The notes below the pieces were generated by a model, which was not told the DNA's origin, did no database searches, and worked only from the letters and a program-made list of their open reading frames with translations. A stretch of DNA of 64,000 nucleotides from Rhodococcus sp. IEGM 1409 (GTDB lineage Bacteria; Actinomycetota; Actinomycetes; Mycobacteriales; Mycobacteriaceae), in the NCBI RefSeq assembly GCF_030056735.1, contig NZ_JASHKN010000001.1, positions 620,001 through 684,000 on the forward strand, given 5' to 3'. Of the stretch, positions 26,924 through 35,812 are shown in pieces. Both the position numbers and the translations under genes were made by a program. The first letter of the stretch is position 1; every line of letters begins with the position of its first letter.

Positions 26924-27913
26924 ATGGAAACTCCAACTCCCACTTCCGACTCCCCGACCTCCGATCCCGCGGACCCGCGTATCGCCGACGCCGTTCAGGC
27001 CGCTCGCCTCTACTACTTCCAAGATCAGACGATGGCTGCCATCGGGCGCGACATGGGAGTCTCCAGATCCACCGTCTCCAGGTTGATCACCTACGCACGC
27101 ACTTCGGGACTCGTCGAGATCAAGATCAGCACGCCGCACGGCCAGGCGCCTCGCATCGAACGCGAGTTCTCGGAACGGTACGGAGTACGCGCACACGTCG
27201 TGACCGTGCCGGAACTGGTGGGGGATCTCGAGCGACTCGAGAAGGTCGCCACTTTCGCGGGGCGCCTGTTGGCCTCGTTCTTCGACAGCGACATGGTGAT
27301 GGGAATCGCCTGGGGAACCACTCTCAGTGAAGTCAGCAAGCACCTCGCCCCCAAACGCACGTACAACTCCTACGTCGTGCAACTCAACGGTGCCGCAAAT
27401 ACCCGCACCACGGGAATCTCCTACGCCAGCGACATCATCAGAACCATCGCCGACGCCTACGGCGCTCTGCCACAAGGATTTCCGGTACCTGCATTCTTCG
27501 ACTACCCGGAAACCCGGGAACAATTGTGGCGCGAACGCAGCATCAAGCGAGTACTGGACATGCAGAAGCGAATGGACCTGGCAGTCTTCAGCATCGGCGT
27601 CCCGGGCGGCAATGTGCCGAGTCACGTCTACACCGCCGGATACCTCGAACCCGATGAAGCAGAAGCACTTCGACGCGACGGAGTGGTCGGGGACATCGCA
27701 ACCGTGTTCTTCCGGTCCGACGGGAGCTATCGCGGCATCGAACTCAACGAGCGCGCGAGTGGTCCGCGACTTGACCTTTTCGAGAAGGTCGCCAGACGCG
27801 TGTGCATCGTCGCCGGAACAGCAAAACTGCCCGCCCTGGCGGGAGCACTACGGGGCGGGCTGATCACCGACCTGATCATCGACGACGTCAGTGCCACCGC
27901 GCTGGTGTCCTGA
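26924..27913 (+). CDS. SorC/DeoR-family sugar-binding regulator, probable glycerol-operon regulator
   Basis: The protein has 329 residues. An N-terminal HTH of the SorC type, AARLYYFQDQTMAAIGRDMG followed by VSRSTVSRLITYAR, precedes a large effector-binding domain (about 80-325) with VMGIAWGTTLSEV, VVQLNGAANTRTTGISYASD and a C-terminal RRVCIVAGTAKLPALAGALR, typical of phospho-sugar-binding SorC proteins. It is divergent from glpFKD, so it probably senses glycerol-3-phosphate or another triose phosphate and binds the palindromes between the genes. Its 3' end overlaps the convergent TetR gene by 66 bp. Confidence 0.85.
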   Translation: METPTPTSDSPTSDPADPRIADAVQAARLYYFQDQTMAAIGRDMGVSRSTVSRLITYARTSGLVEIKISTPHGQAPRIEREFSERYGVRAHVVTVPELVGDLERLEKVATFAGRLLASFFDSDMVMGIAWGTTLSEVSKHLAPKRTYNSYVVQLNGAANTRTTGISYASDIIRTIADAYGALPQGFPVPAFFDYPETREQLWRERSIKRVLDMQKRMDLAVFSIGVPGGNVPSHVYTAGYLEPDEAEALRRDGVVGDIATVFFRSDGSYRGIELNERASGPRLDLFEKVARRVCIVAGTAKLPALAGALRGGLITDLIIDDVSATALVS

Positions 27914-28678
27914 CCGCTGCACCAGTTTCTCGATTCCGTCGAGCAGAAGGCCCAGCGAGAAACTGAAATCGAAAGCATCATCGCCGGCCGCCTCGCCTTC
28001 CGGGCTGCCGTCCTCGAAGCCGCCCTCCTCGATTGCAGCACTGAGGTAGGGAAAGTCCTCGCGGTTGATGACTCGCGCGATGAGGGCGCCGTAAGCCACG
28101 TCGTCATCTGCAGACTGCGCCGACCGCGAAGCCAGGTCAGCCGAGAATCGGGCGCGGCCGATCACGAACAACGACACATTGGTCACCACCTGGAACTTCG
28201 ATGCGGCACTCAGAGCGACGCCGTCGAGTGCGCTCAGCCCCGCGTCGAGCCACGCCATGTTGTTTGGTCCGGTCGGCGGGGCGGTGATGGGCAGCTTGAG
28301 CCACCAGGGCCGACTCAGCATCGTGGCGTACTCCTGGTTCGCCCACGCCTCGAGCTTGACGCGCCAGGTCACGCCGTCGGGAATTATCGGCGGTGGGCCT
28401 ATCACTCGATCCGAAATCAGTTCGATCAGTTCATCTTTGCTCGCCACGTAGCGGTAGAGCGACATCGTCGTGAACCCGAGCGCTTTGGCCACCCGGCCCA
28501 TCGACAGCGCCGTGACGCCTTCCGCGTCGGCCAACTCGATCGCGGTGTCGAGAATGTGCTCGAGACTGAGCCCCTTCTTGGGACCCCGAGTTCCGGGCTG
28601 ATCCAGTCCCCATGCCAGTTCGACCGCTCTCGGTAGCGCGCCGCCATCCATACAGCTCCCACTCTTCGCTCTTGCCAT
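27848..28678 (-). CDS. TetR-family regulator with TetR_C_1-type domain
   Basis: About 276 residues, longer than an average TetR. The HTH is shifted inward (about 38-85): LSLEHILDTAIELADAEGV, ALSMGRVAKALGFTTMSLYRY and VASKDEL. The C-terminal domain starts VTWRVKLEAWANQEYATML, as in tetracycline-repressor-like TetR_C_1 proteins. ATG 28678 or ATG 28651 could start it. It is divergent from a DrrAB-type exporter across a 42-bp nested palindrome. The last 20 or so residues (QRGGTDVVDDQVGDQPAP) are unconserved-looking and come from overlap with the convergent gene. Confidence 0.85.
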   Translation of the reverse strand: MARAKSGSCMDGGALPRAVELAWGLDQPGTRGPKKGLSLEHILDTAIELADAEGVTALSMGRVAKALGFTTMSLYRYVASKDELIELISDRVIGPPPIIPDGVTWRVKLEAWANQEYATMLSRPWWLKLPITAPPTGPNNMAWLDAGLSALDGVALSAASKFQVVTNVSLFVIGRARFSADLASRSAQSADDDVAYGALIARVINREDFPYLSAAIEEGGFEDGSPEGEAAGDDAFDFSFSLGLLLDGIEKLVQRSGHQRGGTDVVDDQVGDQPAP

Positions 28679-28686
28679 CATCCTAG

Positions 28687-28728
28687 AACTGTGTACGCTA
28701 TAAACACGAGTTTATGCCATACACAGTT
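28687..28728. promoter_or_regulatory. Nested palindromic operator between TetR and DrrAB-type genes
   Basis: A 42-bp symmetric element: outer arms AACTGTGTA and TACACAGTT are perfect complements, inner arms ATAAAC and GTTTAT are perfect complements, all four spacers being 4 bases. It starts 9 bp upstream of the TetR ATG at 28678 and ends before the Shine-Dalgarno of the ABC gene. Confidence 0.75.
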
Positions 28729-28743
28729 ACCTCGGAGGTTTCA

Positions 28744-29697
28744 ATGCCAGGAACGATCCCCACAATCTCGGTCCGCGGACTCCGCAAGCACTACGGCGAT
28801 CAACAGGTTCTGGGCGGACTCGACCTGTCGGTACCAGCAGGATCGGTGTACGCCCTCCTCGGCGCGAACGGCGCCGGAAAGACCACAGCGGTAAGAATTC
28901 TCACCACCCTCATTCCTTTCGACGCCGGCGAGGTCACCGTGGCCGGTCATTCACTCCCCGGCGATCCCCAGAACGTTCGCCGACGCATCAGCGTCACCGG
29001 GCAATATGCTGCCGTCGACACACTGTTGACCGGCTCCGAGAACTTGACTCTCCTGGGCGAACTGCATCACCTGGGCCGGAGGAACTCTCGTAGACGTGCC
29101 GACGAACTGCTCGACCAGTTCGACCTGACGGACTTCGGCGACAAGCGAGCGGGCGACTACTCGGGCGGCATGCTCAGACGACTCGACATCGCAATGAGCC
29201 TGGTCGCGCAGCCGGATGTCGTCTTCCTCGACGAACCCACCACTGGCTTGGACCCGAGAAGCCGCCACGAAATGTGGTCGATAGTTCGTGGTCTCACAGC
29301 GTCGGGTGTCACGATCTTCCTCACCACCCAATACCTCGACGAGGCAGACGAATTGGCCGACACCGTCGGCGTGCTCAGCGGTGGCCGTCTGGTCGCCGAG
29401 GGAACACCCGACGAACTCAAGCGTCTTGTTCCCGGCGGCCATGTCGCACTGCAATTCGAGAACCTGACCCAACTCGATCTCGCCGCGGCGTCACTGCCAC
29501 AAGCACACTCGAATGCCGAGACCTTGACCCTGCACATCCCTTCCGACGGAACCGTTCCGTCGATCAAGGCCATCCTCGACTCTATCGACGACCCGTCGAT
29601 CACCGTCGAGAAGTTCTCCGTTCATACCCCAGACCTGGACGACGTGTTCTTCGCGCTCACCGGATCCGGCCAACCCGAGATTGCGAGCATTCGATGA
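28744..29697 (+). CDS. DrrA-type ABC exporter ATP-binding protein
   Basis: The protein has 317 residues. Walker A GANGAGKTTAVRIL, Q-loop in VTGQYAAVDTLLTGSENL, signature DYSGGMLRRLDIAMSL, Walker B VVFLDEPTTGLDPRSR, H-loop in FLTTQYLDEADELAD, and the daunorubicin-resistance-type C-terminal tail PDLDDVFFALTG. ATG 28744 is chosen because GGAGG at 28735-28739 precedes it; the ATG at 28714 lies inside the operator palindrome. It overlaps the permease start by 4 bp (ATGA). Confidence 0.92.
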   Translation: MPGTIPTISVRGLRKHYGDQQVLGGLDLSVPAGSVYALLGANGAGKTTAVRILTTLIPFDAGEVTVAGHSLPGDPQNVRRRISVTGQYAAVDTLLTGSENLTLLGELHHLGRRNSRRRADELLDQFDLTDFGDKRAGDYSGGMLRRLDIAMSLVAQPDVVFLDEPTTGLDPRSRHEMWSIVRGLTASGVTIFLTTQYLDEADELADTVGVLSGGRLVAEGTPDELKRLVPGGHVALQFENLTQLDLAAASLPQAHSNAETLTLHIPSDGTVPSIKAILDSIDDPSITVEKFSVHTPDLDDVFFALTGSGQPEIASIR

Positions 29698-30455
29698 CGT
29701 CCACCATTGCAGTCGATTCCGCTGTGATGCTTCGCCGTAATCTCAAACACGTTCTGCGCAGCCCGGATTCGATGATCACTGCGATAGCACTGCCGGTAAT
29801 ACTCATGCTGCTGTTCGTCTACGTCTTCGGTGGCGCCATCAACACCGGTACCGAGTACATCGACTACGTCGTGCCCGGAATCATCCTTCTGTGCGCCGGT
29901 TTCGGCGCCTCGACCACCGCCGTCAGCGTCTCGAGCGACATGAAGGACGGGATCATAGACCGTTTCCGGACGCTCGCGATCTCACCGTCGTCCGTCCTGA
30001 CCGGACATGTGCTCGCCAGCGTCGTCCGCAATGTTCTGACGACAGCGATCGTGGTTCTCGTCGCGCTCATCATGGGGTTTCGTCCGACCAGTGATCCTCT
30101 ACGGTGGCTGGGTGTCGCCGCCGTGATCGTCGCCTTCGTGTTCGCGATGTCATATCTGTCAACGGCATTGGGGCTCCTGGCCCGGAACCCTGAGGCAGCA
30201 AGTGGTTTCACCTTCGCCATCATGTTCCTGCCCTACGTCAGCACTGCCTTCGTGCCGGCCGAGACCATGCCGTCCTGGCTGCAAGGGTTCGCCCGCCACC
30301 AGCCGGTGACACCGATCATCGAGACGGTGCGCGGACTCTTGATGGGTACTCCGATCGGAAACAGTGCCGTCATCGCGCTCGCATGGTGCCTGGGCATCGC
30401 GGCCTCGGGATTCGTGTGGTCGAACTGGCTCTACCGACGAAAGACGGCGCGCTGA
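29694..30455 (+). CDS. DrrB-type ABC-2 permease
   Basis: The protein has 253 residues. It has the ABC-2 layout: a cytosolic start VMLRRNLKHVLRSPDSMI, six hydrophobic segments, and the family motif GIIDRFRTLAISPSSVLTGH followed by LASV. FAMSYLSTALGLLARNPEAA and FLPYVSTAFVPAETMPSWLQ are typical of the DrrB/OleC4 group. It should pair with the preceding ATPase to export a hydrophobic drug or lipid. Both are probably repressed by the divergent TetR. A hairpin terminator follows the stop. Confidence 0.9.
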   Translation: MTSTIAVDSAVMLRRNLKHVLRSPDSMITAIALPVILMLLFVYVFGGAINTGTEYIDYVVPGIILLCAGFGASTTAVSVSSDMKDGIIDRFRTLAISPSSVLTGHVLASVVRNVLTTAIVVLVALIMGFRPTSDPLRWLGVAAVIVAFVFAMSYLSTALGLLARNPEAASGFTFAIMFLPYVSTAFVPAETMPSWLQGFARHQPVTPIIETVRGLLMGTPIGNSAVIALAWCLGIAASGFVWSNWLYRRKTAR

Positions 30456-30467
30456 TCACACAAGAAA

Positions 30468-30491
30468 GCCCCACACCTGACGGTGCGGGGC
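30468..30491 (+). terminator. Rho-independent-like terminator after exporter operon
   Basis: Stem GCCCCACACC and GGTGCGGGGC (one mismatch) with loop TGAC lies 13 bp after the permease stop. There is no clear T-run, as is common in actinobacteria. Confidence 0.65.
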
Positions 30492-30498
30492 CCTCGTG

Positions 30499-30542
30499 CT
30501 GTGCGCCTTTATTAACCGCCGGCGGTTAATAAAGGCGCACAG
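30499..30542. repeat. 44-bp perfect palindrome between convergent genes
   Basis: The left 22 bases (CTGTGCGCCTTTATTAACCG + CC) are exactly the reverse complement of the right 22 bases, with no spacer. It sits between the exporter terminator and the stop codon of the FKBP gene at 30547. It may act as the FKBP-side terminator, but a loop-free AT-containing stem without T-run is unusual for that role. Confidence 0.85.
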
Positions 30543-30546
30543 TAGA

Positions 30547-30909
30547 TTACTTGGCGTCCAGCAGATCGATCACGAAGACCAAGGTCTTGCCGGAAAGCTG
30601 GTGACCTGCACCGGCGGGGCCGTATGCCAGCTCCGGCGGAATGGTGAGCTGACGACGTCCGCCGACCTTCATGCCCGGGATGCCGTCCTGCCAGCCCTTG
30701 ATCAGGCCACGAAGCGGGAACTGAATGGACTCGCCACGGCTCCAGGAAGAGTCGAACTCTTCGCCGGACTCGAACTCGACACCGACGTAGTGAACGTCGA
30801 CGGTGCCACCGGGAACGGCTTCGGCGCCTTCTCCGACAACCAGGTCCTTGATGACCAGATCGGTCGGCGCGGGGCCTTCCTGGAACTCGATTACGGGCTT
30901 GCTACTCAT
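30547..30909 (-). CDS. FKBP-type peptidyl-prolyl cis-trans isomerase
   Basis: A 120-residue single FKBP domain: DLVIKDLVVGEGAEAVPGGT, VDVHYVGVEFESGEEFDSSW, IQFPLRGLIKGWQDGIPGMK, GGRRQLTIPPELAYGP and a final LVFVIDLLDAK. The active-site aromatic residues (Tyr in VHYVG, Phe/Asp in EEFDSS, Trp in KGWQDG, Tyr in LAYG) are all present. The start ATG 30909 has GAGGAGGA before it. It catalyses proline isomerisation in the cytosol. It follows gltA by 37 bp and is probably cotranscribed with it. Confidence 0.93.
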   Translation of the reverse strand: MSSKPVIEFQEGPAPTDLVIKDLVVGEGAEAVPGGTVDVHYVGVEFESGEEFDSSWSRGESIQFPLRGLIKGWQDGIPGMKVGGRRQLTIPPELAYGPAGAGHQLSGKTLVFVIDLLDAK

Positions 30910-30946
30910 GGGTCCTCCTCGTTGAGGCGAAAATTGTGGGCAGGGG

Positions 30947-32245
<1,299 letters not shown>

Positions 32246-32292
32246 GAAGGATCCCTCTCAAGCTCGAACCAACGAGTAACTACATGCGATCA

Positions 32293-32461
32293 ACTAGAAA
32301 CTAGTCGCACGGGAGATATCGTGCCGAAGGAGGGTCGCCCCACGGCTATTTTCCGGGTACTCGCGAACCCGACATACCCACCGAAACTGAAACATGTTTC
32401 AGGTTGAGTTTTCTCACTCGCGTGACCGGTACTCCAGTCTACTGAGTCGTGGGTTACCCAC
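32293..32461. promoter_or_regulatory. Palindromes in the gltA promoter region
   Basis: The 357-bp space between gltA and the aldose-epimerase gene holds no gene I can support. It contains three symmetric elements: ACTAG-AAA-CTAGT (32293-32305), the perfect 16-mer CTGAAACATGTTTCAG (32387-32402, partly extendable to 32384-32405), and GTGGG-TTA-CCCAC (32449-32461). They are candidate regulator sites for gltA. None is a TGTGA-N6-TCACA site. Confidence 0.5.
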
Positions 32462-32602
32462 ACTGATCTGCAAATCTCGACAGCAGCCCGAGACGTGGAC
32501 GAACGACGGACCTTCCGGACCACTGACACGAGATACTGAAAACTGCTTGATATCGGCCGATGCCTGGGCGGCGTTACACGATCCCACGGTATGAGAGACG
32601 GA

Positions 32603-33550
32603 TCACAGAGCCTTGATGCCCCAGCTACCCGTCCACGTCTGACCCGGTTGAAGCACCAGGAGATCGATGCCCGAGTTGAAGGCGTCAGGTGGGCAGGTCA
32701 TCGGTTCCAATGCCAATGCGCGTCCACGGTCCGGATATCCCTTGTCATTGGCAGGATCTGCGATGAATGCCTGAATCCACGGGAACTCGCGGTTGGTCCA
32801 CAGCGCGGTGCCCGTTCCATCCGGCGCGAGCAATTCGTGCTGAGTGCGACCACTCCCGTCGACGACGTCCAACGCGCTGTACGGAGTGTCCAACTGAACC
32901 CCGGCGAGCAGTCTCGGCGTCCGGAAGTCGTAGTCCGTACCGGCGACTGCCTGCGAATACGCATTCGGCAGCATCCTCGCCGGATCGATCGGCAGCCGCG
33001 TGCCGGCGGCCAGATGCAGAGCACATTCGTCGAGAGGAAAGTCGCCGGCGCGGATGAACGTATGCATTCCGAGCCCGAACGGCGACGAGGTCGCGCCCTT
33101 GTTCGTGGCCGTATGCGTCACCGTCAACCCGTCGACACCGACCTCGTAGGCGACCGACAGCTGCAACGGATACGGCCAACCCTTGTGCAGTCCGACATCC
33201 ACCGACAGTTCGACGCGCTCGTAGGTGTGGTCGACGAGGGTCCAATTACGACGTCTGACAAACCCGTGGCTTGCGTTCCCCAGTGCCGGTTCGGTGATCT
33301 CGAGTTGATGCTCGATTCCGTCGAACATGAAGTGCCCGTCCCGAATCCGGTTGGGCCATGGCGCGAGAACCAATCCGGCAGAGAGCGGTGGCTTCGATCC
33401 GAGGGCCCAGGTTTCGGTCAGCGCGCGTTGACCGTTGGGACCCTCGTGATCAAGAAGCCGCAATCCTGCACCGGCCGCCGCGATCTCGGCGCGGTAACCG
33501 CCACCACGGATCTCGAACCCTCCCCTACCCGTGCTGTGCGGCGCAGTCAT
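32603..33550 (-). CDS. Aldose 1-epimerase family protein
   Basis: A 315-residue beta-sandwich mutarotase. ALVLAPW-like segment GLVLAPWPNRIRDGHFMFDG (Asn-Arg substrate ligands), ALGNASHGFVRRRNW (first catalytic His), SPFGLGMHTFIRAGDFPLDE (second His), and LALEPMTCPPDAFNSGIDLL with the catalytic Glu. It belongs to the actinobacterial GalM-like group. It is on the same strand as gltA but 357 bp away, and 41 bp downstream of the MFS gene. Confidence 0.88.
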   Translation of the reverse strand: MTAPHSTGRGGFEIRGGGYRAEIAAAGAGLRLLDHEGPNGQRALTETWALGSKPPLSAGLVLAPWPNRIRDGHFMFDGIEHQLEITEPALGNASHGFVRRRNWTLVDHTYERVELSVDVGLHKGWPYPLQLSVAYEVGVDGLTVTHTATNKGATSSPFGLGMHTFIRAGDFPLDECALHLAAGTRLPIDPARMLPNAYSQAVAGTDYDFRTPRLLAGVQLDTPYSALDVVDGSGRTQHELLAPDGTGTALWTNREFPWIQAFIADPANDKGYPDRGRALALEPMTCPPDAFNSGIDLLVLQPGQTWTGSWGIKAL

Positions 33551-33591
33551 ACGTACCAGTTTCCACCACGAGCGACCGGTTAACCAGGACG

Positions 33592-34857
33592 TCAGGCGGC
33601 GCGTCCCACCTTGTAACGAACGAACGCCGGAAATGCGAGAGCAGAAAGGACAACGCCGACAATCACCAGGAAGCCGCCGCCGGCCGCCGCGACACCGGTC
33701 CCGAACAGGAAGGCCGCACCGCCGTGCAGTACGTCACCGATGCGCGGACCACCTGCCACGACCACGATGAAGACGCCCTGCAATCGTCCACGCATGTCGT
33801 CGGTTGCCACTTGCTGGAGCATCGTGCTGCGGAATGCGGCCGAGACCATGTCGACGGCGCCGCCGAACGCAAGGAACGCCACCGCGACCCAGAGCAGAAT
33901 CACGCTGGAACCGGGACTCGCGAAGTACACGGCAACGCCGAAGCCGACCATCGACAGGCCCCACAGTGCGATGCAGACCAGCACGGCGCGCCCCTGGTAC
34001 TGCACCCGCGGCAACCAGCCCGAGAAGACTCCGCCCAGAACAGCTCCCACCGACATCGCCGCGAACAGCAGTCCGAGCGCAAAACCACCGCTGGCAGGGT
34101 CACCGAAGGATTCGTGTGCGATCTCCGGGAACAGGGCTCGCGACATCCCGAACACCATCGCGATGATGTCCACCACGAACGATGCGAGCAGAACTTTCTG
34201 CGTCGCCAGATACGTGAAACCGCCCAGGACCTCGCTCAATCCGGCCCGCCGAGAGGTTCCGGTCGGCGGAATCGCCGGGAGCTTCCACACTGCCCACAAC
34301 GTGGCGAGCAGAAAGATCGAGTCGAGCAGGTACAGCAGTTGCAGACCAGCCGACGGAATGAGGACGCCGGCCAGCAGCGGGCCGGCTATCGCACCGAACT
34401 GCACGACGGTCATGTTCAGCGAGTTCGCAGCAGGTAACTGCCGGCCAGGAATCAGCCTGGGAATGATCGCCGCCCGCGTCGGCTGGTTGACCGCGAAGAA
34501 CGCCTGTTGAACCGAGAACAAGCCGAGCACCAACCACACGTTGTTCACGTTCAGGGCAGCCTGGATCCAGAACAGCACCGACGTGACACCGAGTCCGACC
34601 GAGGTGATCATCAACAGCCGTCGTCGATCCATGACGTCGGCGAGTGCCCCGCCCCACAGACCGAAAACGATCAGCGGTACCAGACCGAAGATTCCCGTCA
34701 GACCGACGTAGGCCGAGCTTCGGGTGATCTCGTACACCTGCTGCGGTACGGCGACCACACTGAGCTGCGCGCCGATCACGGTGACGATGCCGGCCGTCCA
34801 CAGCCGTCGATAGTCGCGATTCTCGAGCGGAGTCGTGTCCGCGAGTACCCGGCTCAC
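33592..34857 (-). CDS. MFS transporter, EntS-like (MFS_3)
   Basis: About 421 residues and 12 hydrophobic segments. ENRDYRRLWTAGIVTVIGAQ at the N-terminus and GGALADVMDRRRLLMITSVG (loop 2-3) are typical of MFS_3 exporters such as EntS; TM5 region QQAFFAVNQPTRAAIIPRLI. I prefer GTG 34857, which overlaps the pdxH stop as GTGA, over GTG 34881. The substrate is unknown. Translational coupling to pdxH suggests an operon but does not prove a link to vitamin B6. Confidence 0.85.
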   Translation of the reverse strand: MSRVLADTTPLENRDYRRLWTAGIVTVIGAQLSVVAVPQQVYEITRSSAYVGLTGIFGLVPLIVFGLWGGALADVMDRRRLLMITSVGLGVTSVLFWIQAALNVNNVWLVLGLFSVQQAFFAVNQPTRAAIIPRLIPGRQLPAANSLNMTVVQFGAIAGPLLAGVLIPSAGLQLLYLLDSIFLLATLWAVWKLPAIPPTGTSRRAGLSEVLGGFTYLATQKVLLASFVVDIIAMVFGMSRALFPEIAHESFGDPASGGFALGLLFAAMSVGAVLGGVFSGWLPRVQYQGRAVLVCIALWGLSMVGFGVAVYFASPGSSVILLWVAVAFLAFGGAVDMVSAAFRSTMLQQVATDDMRGRLQGVFIVVVAGGPRIGDVLHGGAAFLFGTGVAAAGGGFLVIVGVVLSALAFPAFVRYKVGRAA

Positions 34858-35564
34858 GGCTGGAGACGGACGACGGACCACTGTCCGTCGACCAGGCTCG
34901 TGCGAACTCGATTGTGCATGCGGTTCGCGCGTCCTTGCCAGAACTCGACAGACTCCGGCCGGATCAGAATCCCGCCCCAGTTCGGTGGCACCGGAATCTC
35001 CCCGTCCACGCCGAATCGGGCAGCGACCTCACGCAGTTGCTCGTCGAGATCGGCACGCGAGTCGATCGGACGAGACTGCGACGACGCCCACGCCCCGAGC
35101 TGCGATCCGCGCGGCCTGGTTCGCCAATACTCCTGCGTCAGTTGAGCACTCACCCGCTCGGTCGCACCGCGGACGATCACCTGCCTGGCAAGGGTCAGCC
35201 ATGTGAAGTTGACCGACGCGTACGGATGGGCGTCGAGTTGACGAGCCTTGTCGGATCCGTAGTTGGTGAAGAAGAGCACGCCGTCTTCGCTGAGGCCCTT
35301 GCAGAGCACGGTCCGCGACGCCGGGTGACCACGGCCGTCCACCGTCGACAGAGTCATGGCGTTCGGTTCCGGCGCGTCCGCTTCGACGGCGTCCACGAGC
35401 CATTGACGCATGAGGGGCAGCCATCCGGTCTCGACCACCGAGGTATCCAATTCCGCACTCATGCGGTCCTCGACGGACTCCGATTCGCTGCCTGCTTGCG
35501 GATAGCCCACACGCATGGCCGCGAGTTCGTTGTCCACCGCCTGCGGGTCCTGACGTTCATTCGA
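34854..35564 (-). CDS. pdxH: Pyridoxine/pyridoxamine 5'-phosphate oxidase
   Basis: About 236 residues. FMN-dependent enzyme of vitamin B6 salvage and synthesis. It shows the PNPOx pattern AMTLSTVDGRGHPASRTVLC, GVLFFTNYGSDKARQLDAHP, VIVRGATERVSAQLTQEYW and the C-terminal VEFWQGRANRMHNRV signature. The start is uncertain: GTG 35564 (VSNERQDPQAVDNELAAMRV) fits the family length; a TTG at 35603 would add 13 residues. It is divergent from citA. Confidence 0.92.
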   Translation of the reverse strand, partial: SNERQDPQAVDNELAAMRVGYPQAGSESESVEDRMSAELDTSVVETGWLPLMRQWLVDAVEADAPEPNAMTLSTVDGRGHPASRTVLCKGLSEDGVLFFTNYGSDKARQLDAHPYASVNFTWLTLARQVIVRGATERVSAQLTQEYWRTRPRGSQLGAWASSQSRPIDSRADLDEQLREVAARFGVDGEIPVPPNWGGILIRPESVEFWQGRANRMHNRVRTSLVDGQWSVVRLQP

Positions 35565-35632
35565 CACAGCCGAGAACGCTACTCCCGGGTACTCACTGGC
35601 CAACGGCTACGCGGCACGCGCTAAAGTTTGCC

Positions 35633-35710
35633 GTGGCTAGACCCGACCCGGACCGCGAGCCGCTCCAGCGACAGCAACCGAATCGGGACGAGACGATTGC
35701 GCAGTACTAA
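35633..35710 (+). CDS. Possible 25-residue leaderless upstream ORF before citA
   Basis: GTG 35633 opens a 25-codon frame (ARPDPDREPLQRQQPNRDET...) ending TAA at 35708-35710. A TAAAGT hexamer that could serve as a -10 element ends 5 bases before the GTG, so a transcript could begin on the start codon, as is frequent in actinobacteria. citA starts about 100 bp downstream with its own RBS. No homologue is known to me; it could be a leader peptide or chance. Confidence 0.3.
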   Translation: MARPDPDREPLQRQQPNRDETIAQY

Positions 35711-35812
35711 ACACGGTGCGTGCTCATCCCTGCGAGCACCGAGGCGCAGTCACTGAAGCTGAGGCAGTGCGACTGTAGACCTGGCGCACTCGAACGAGGA
35801 GAGTCCACGAGA

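Noticed and set aside
30468-30542. CRISPR-like or insertion-sequence end
   Set aside because: Only one palindrome is present, without repeated spacers, transposase fragments or target-site duplication.
33358-34437. Long plus-strand frame opposite the aldose epimerase and MFS genes
   Set aside because: Composition (Arg, His, Gln-rich) is typical of a shadow of high-GC genes on the other strand, both of which have clear domains.
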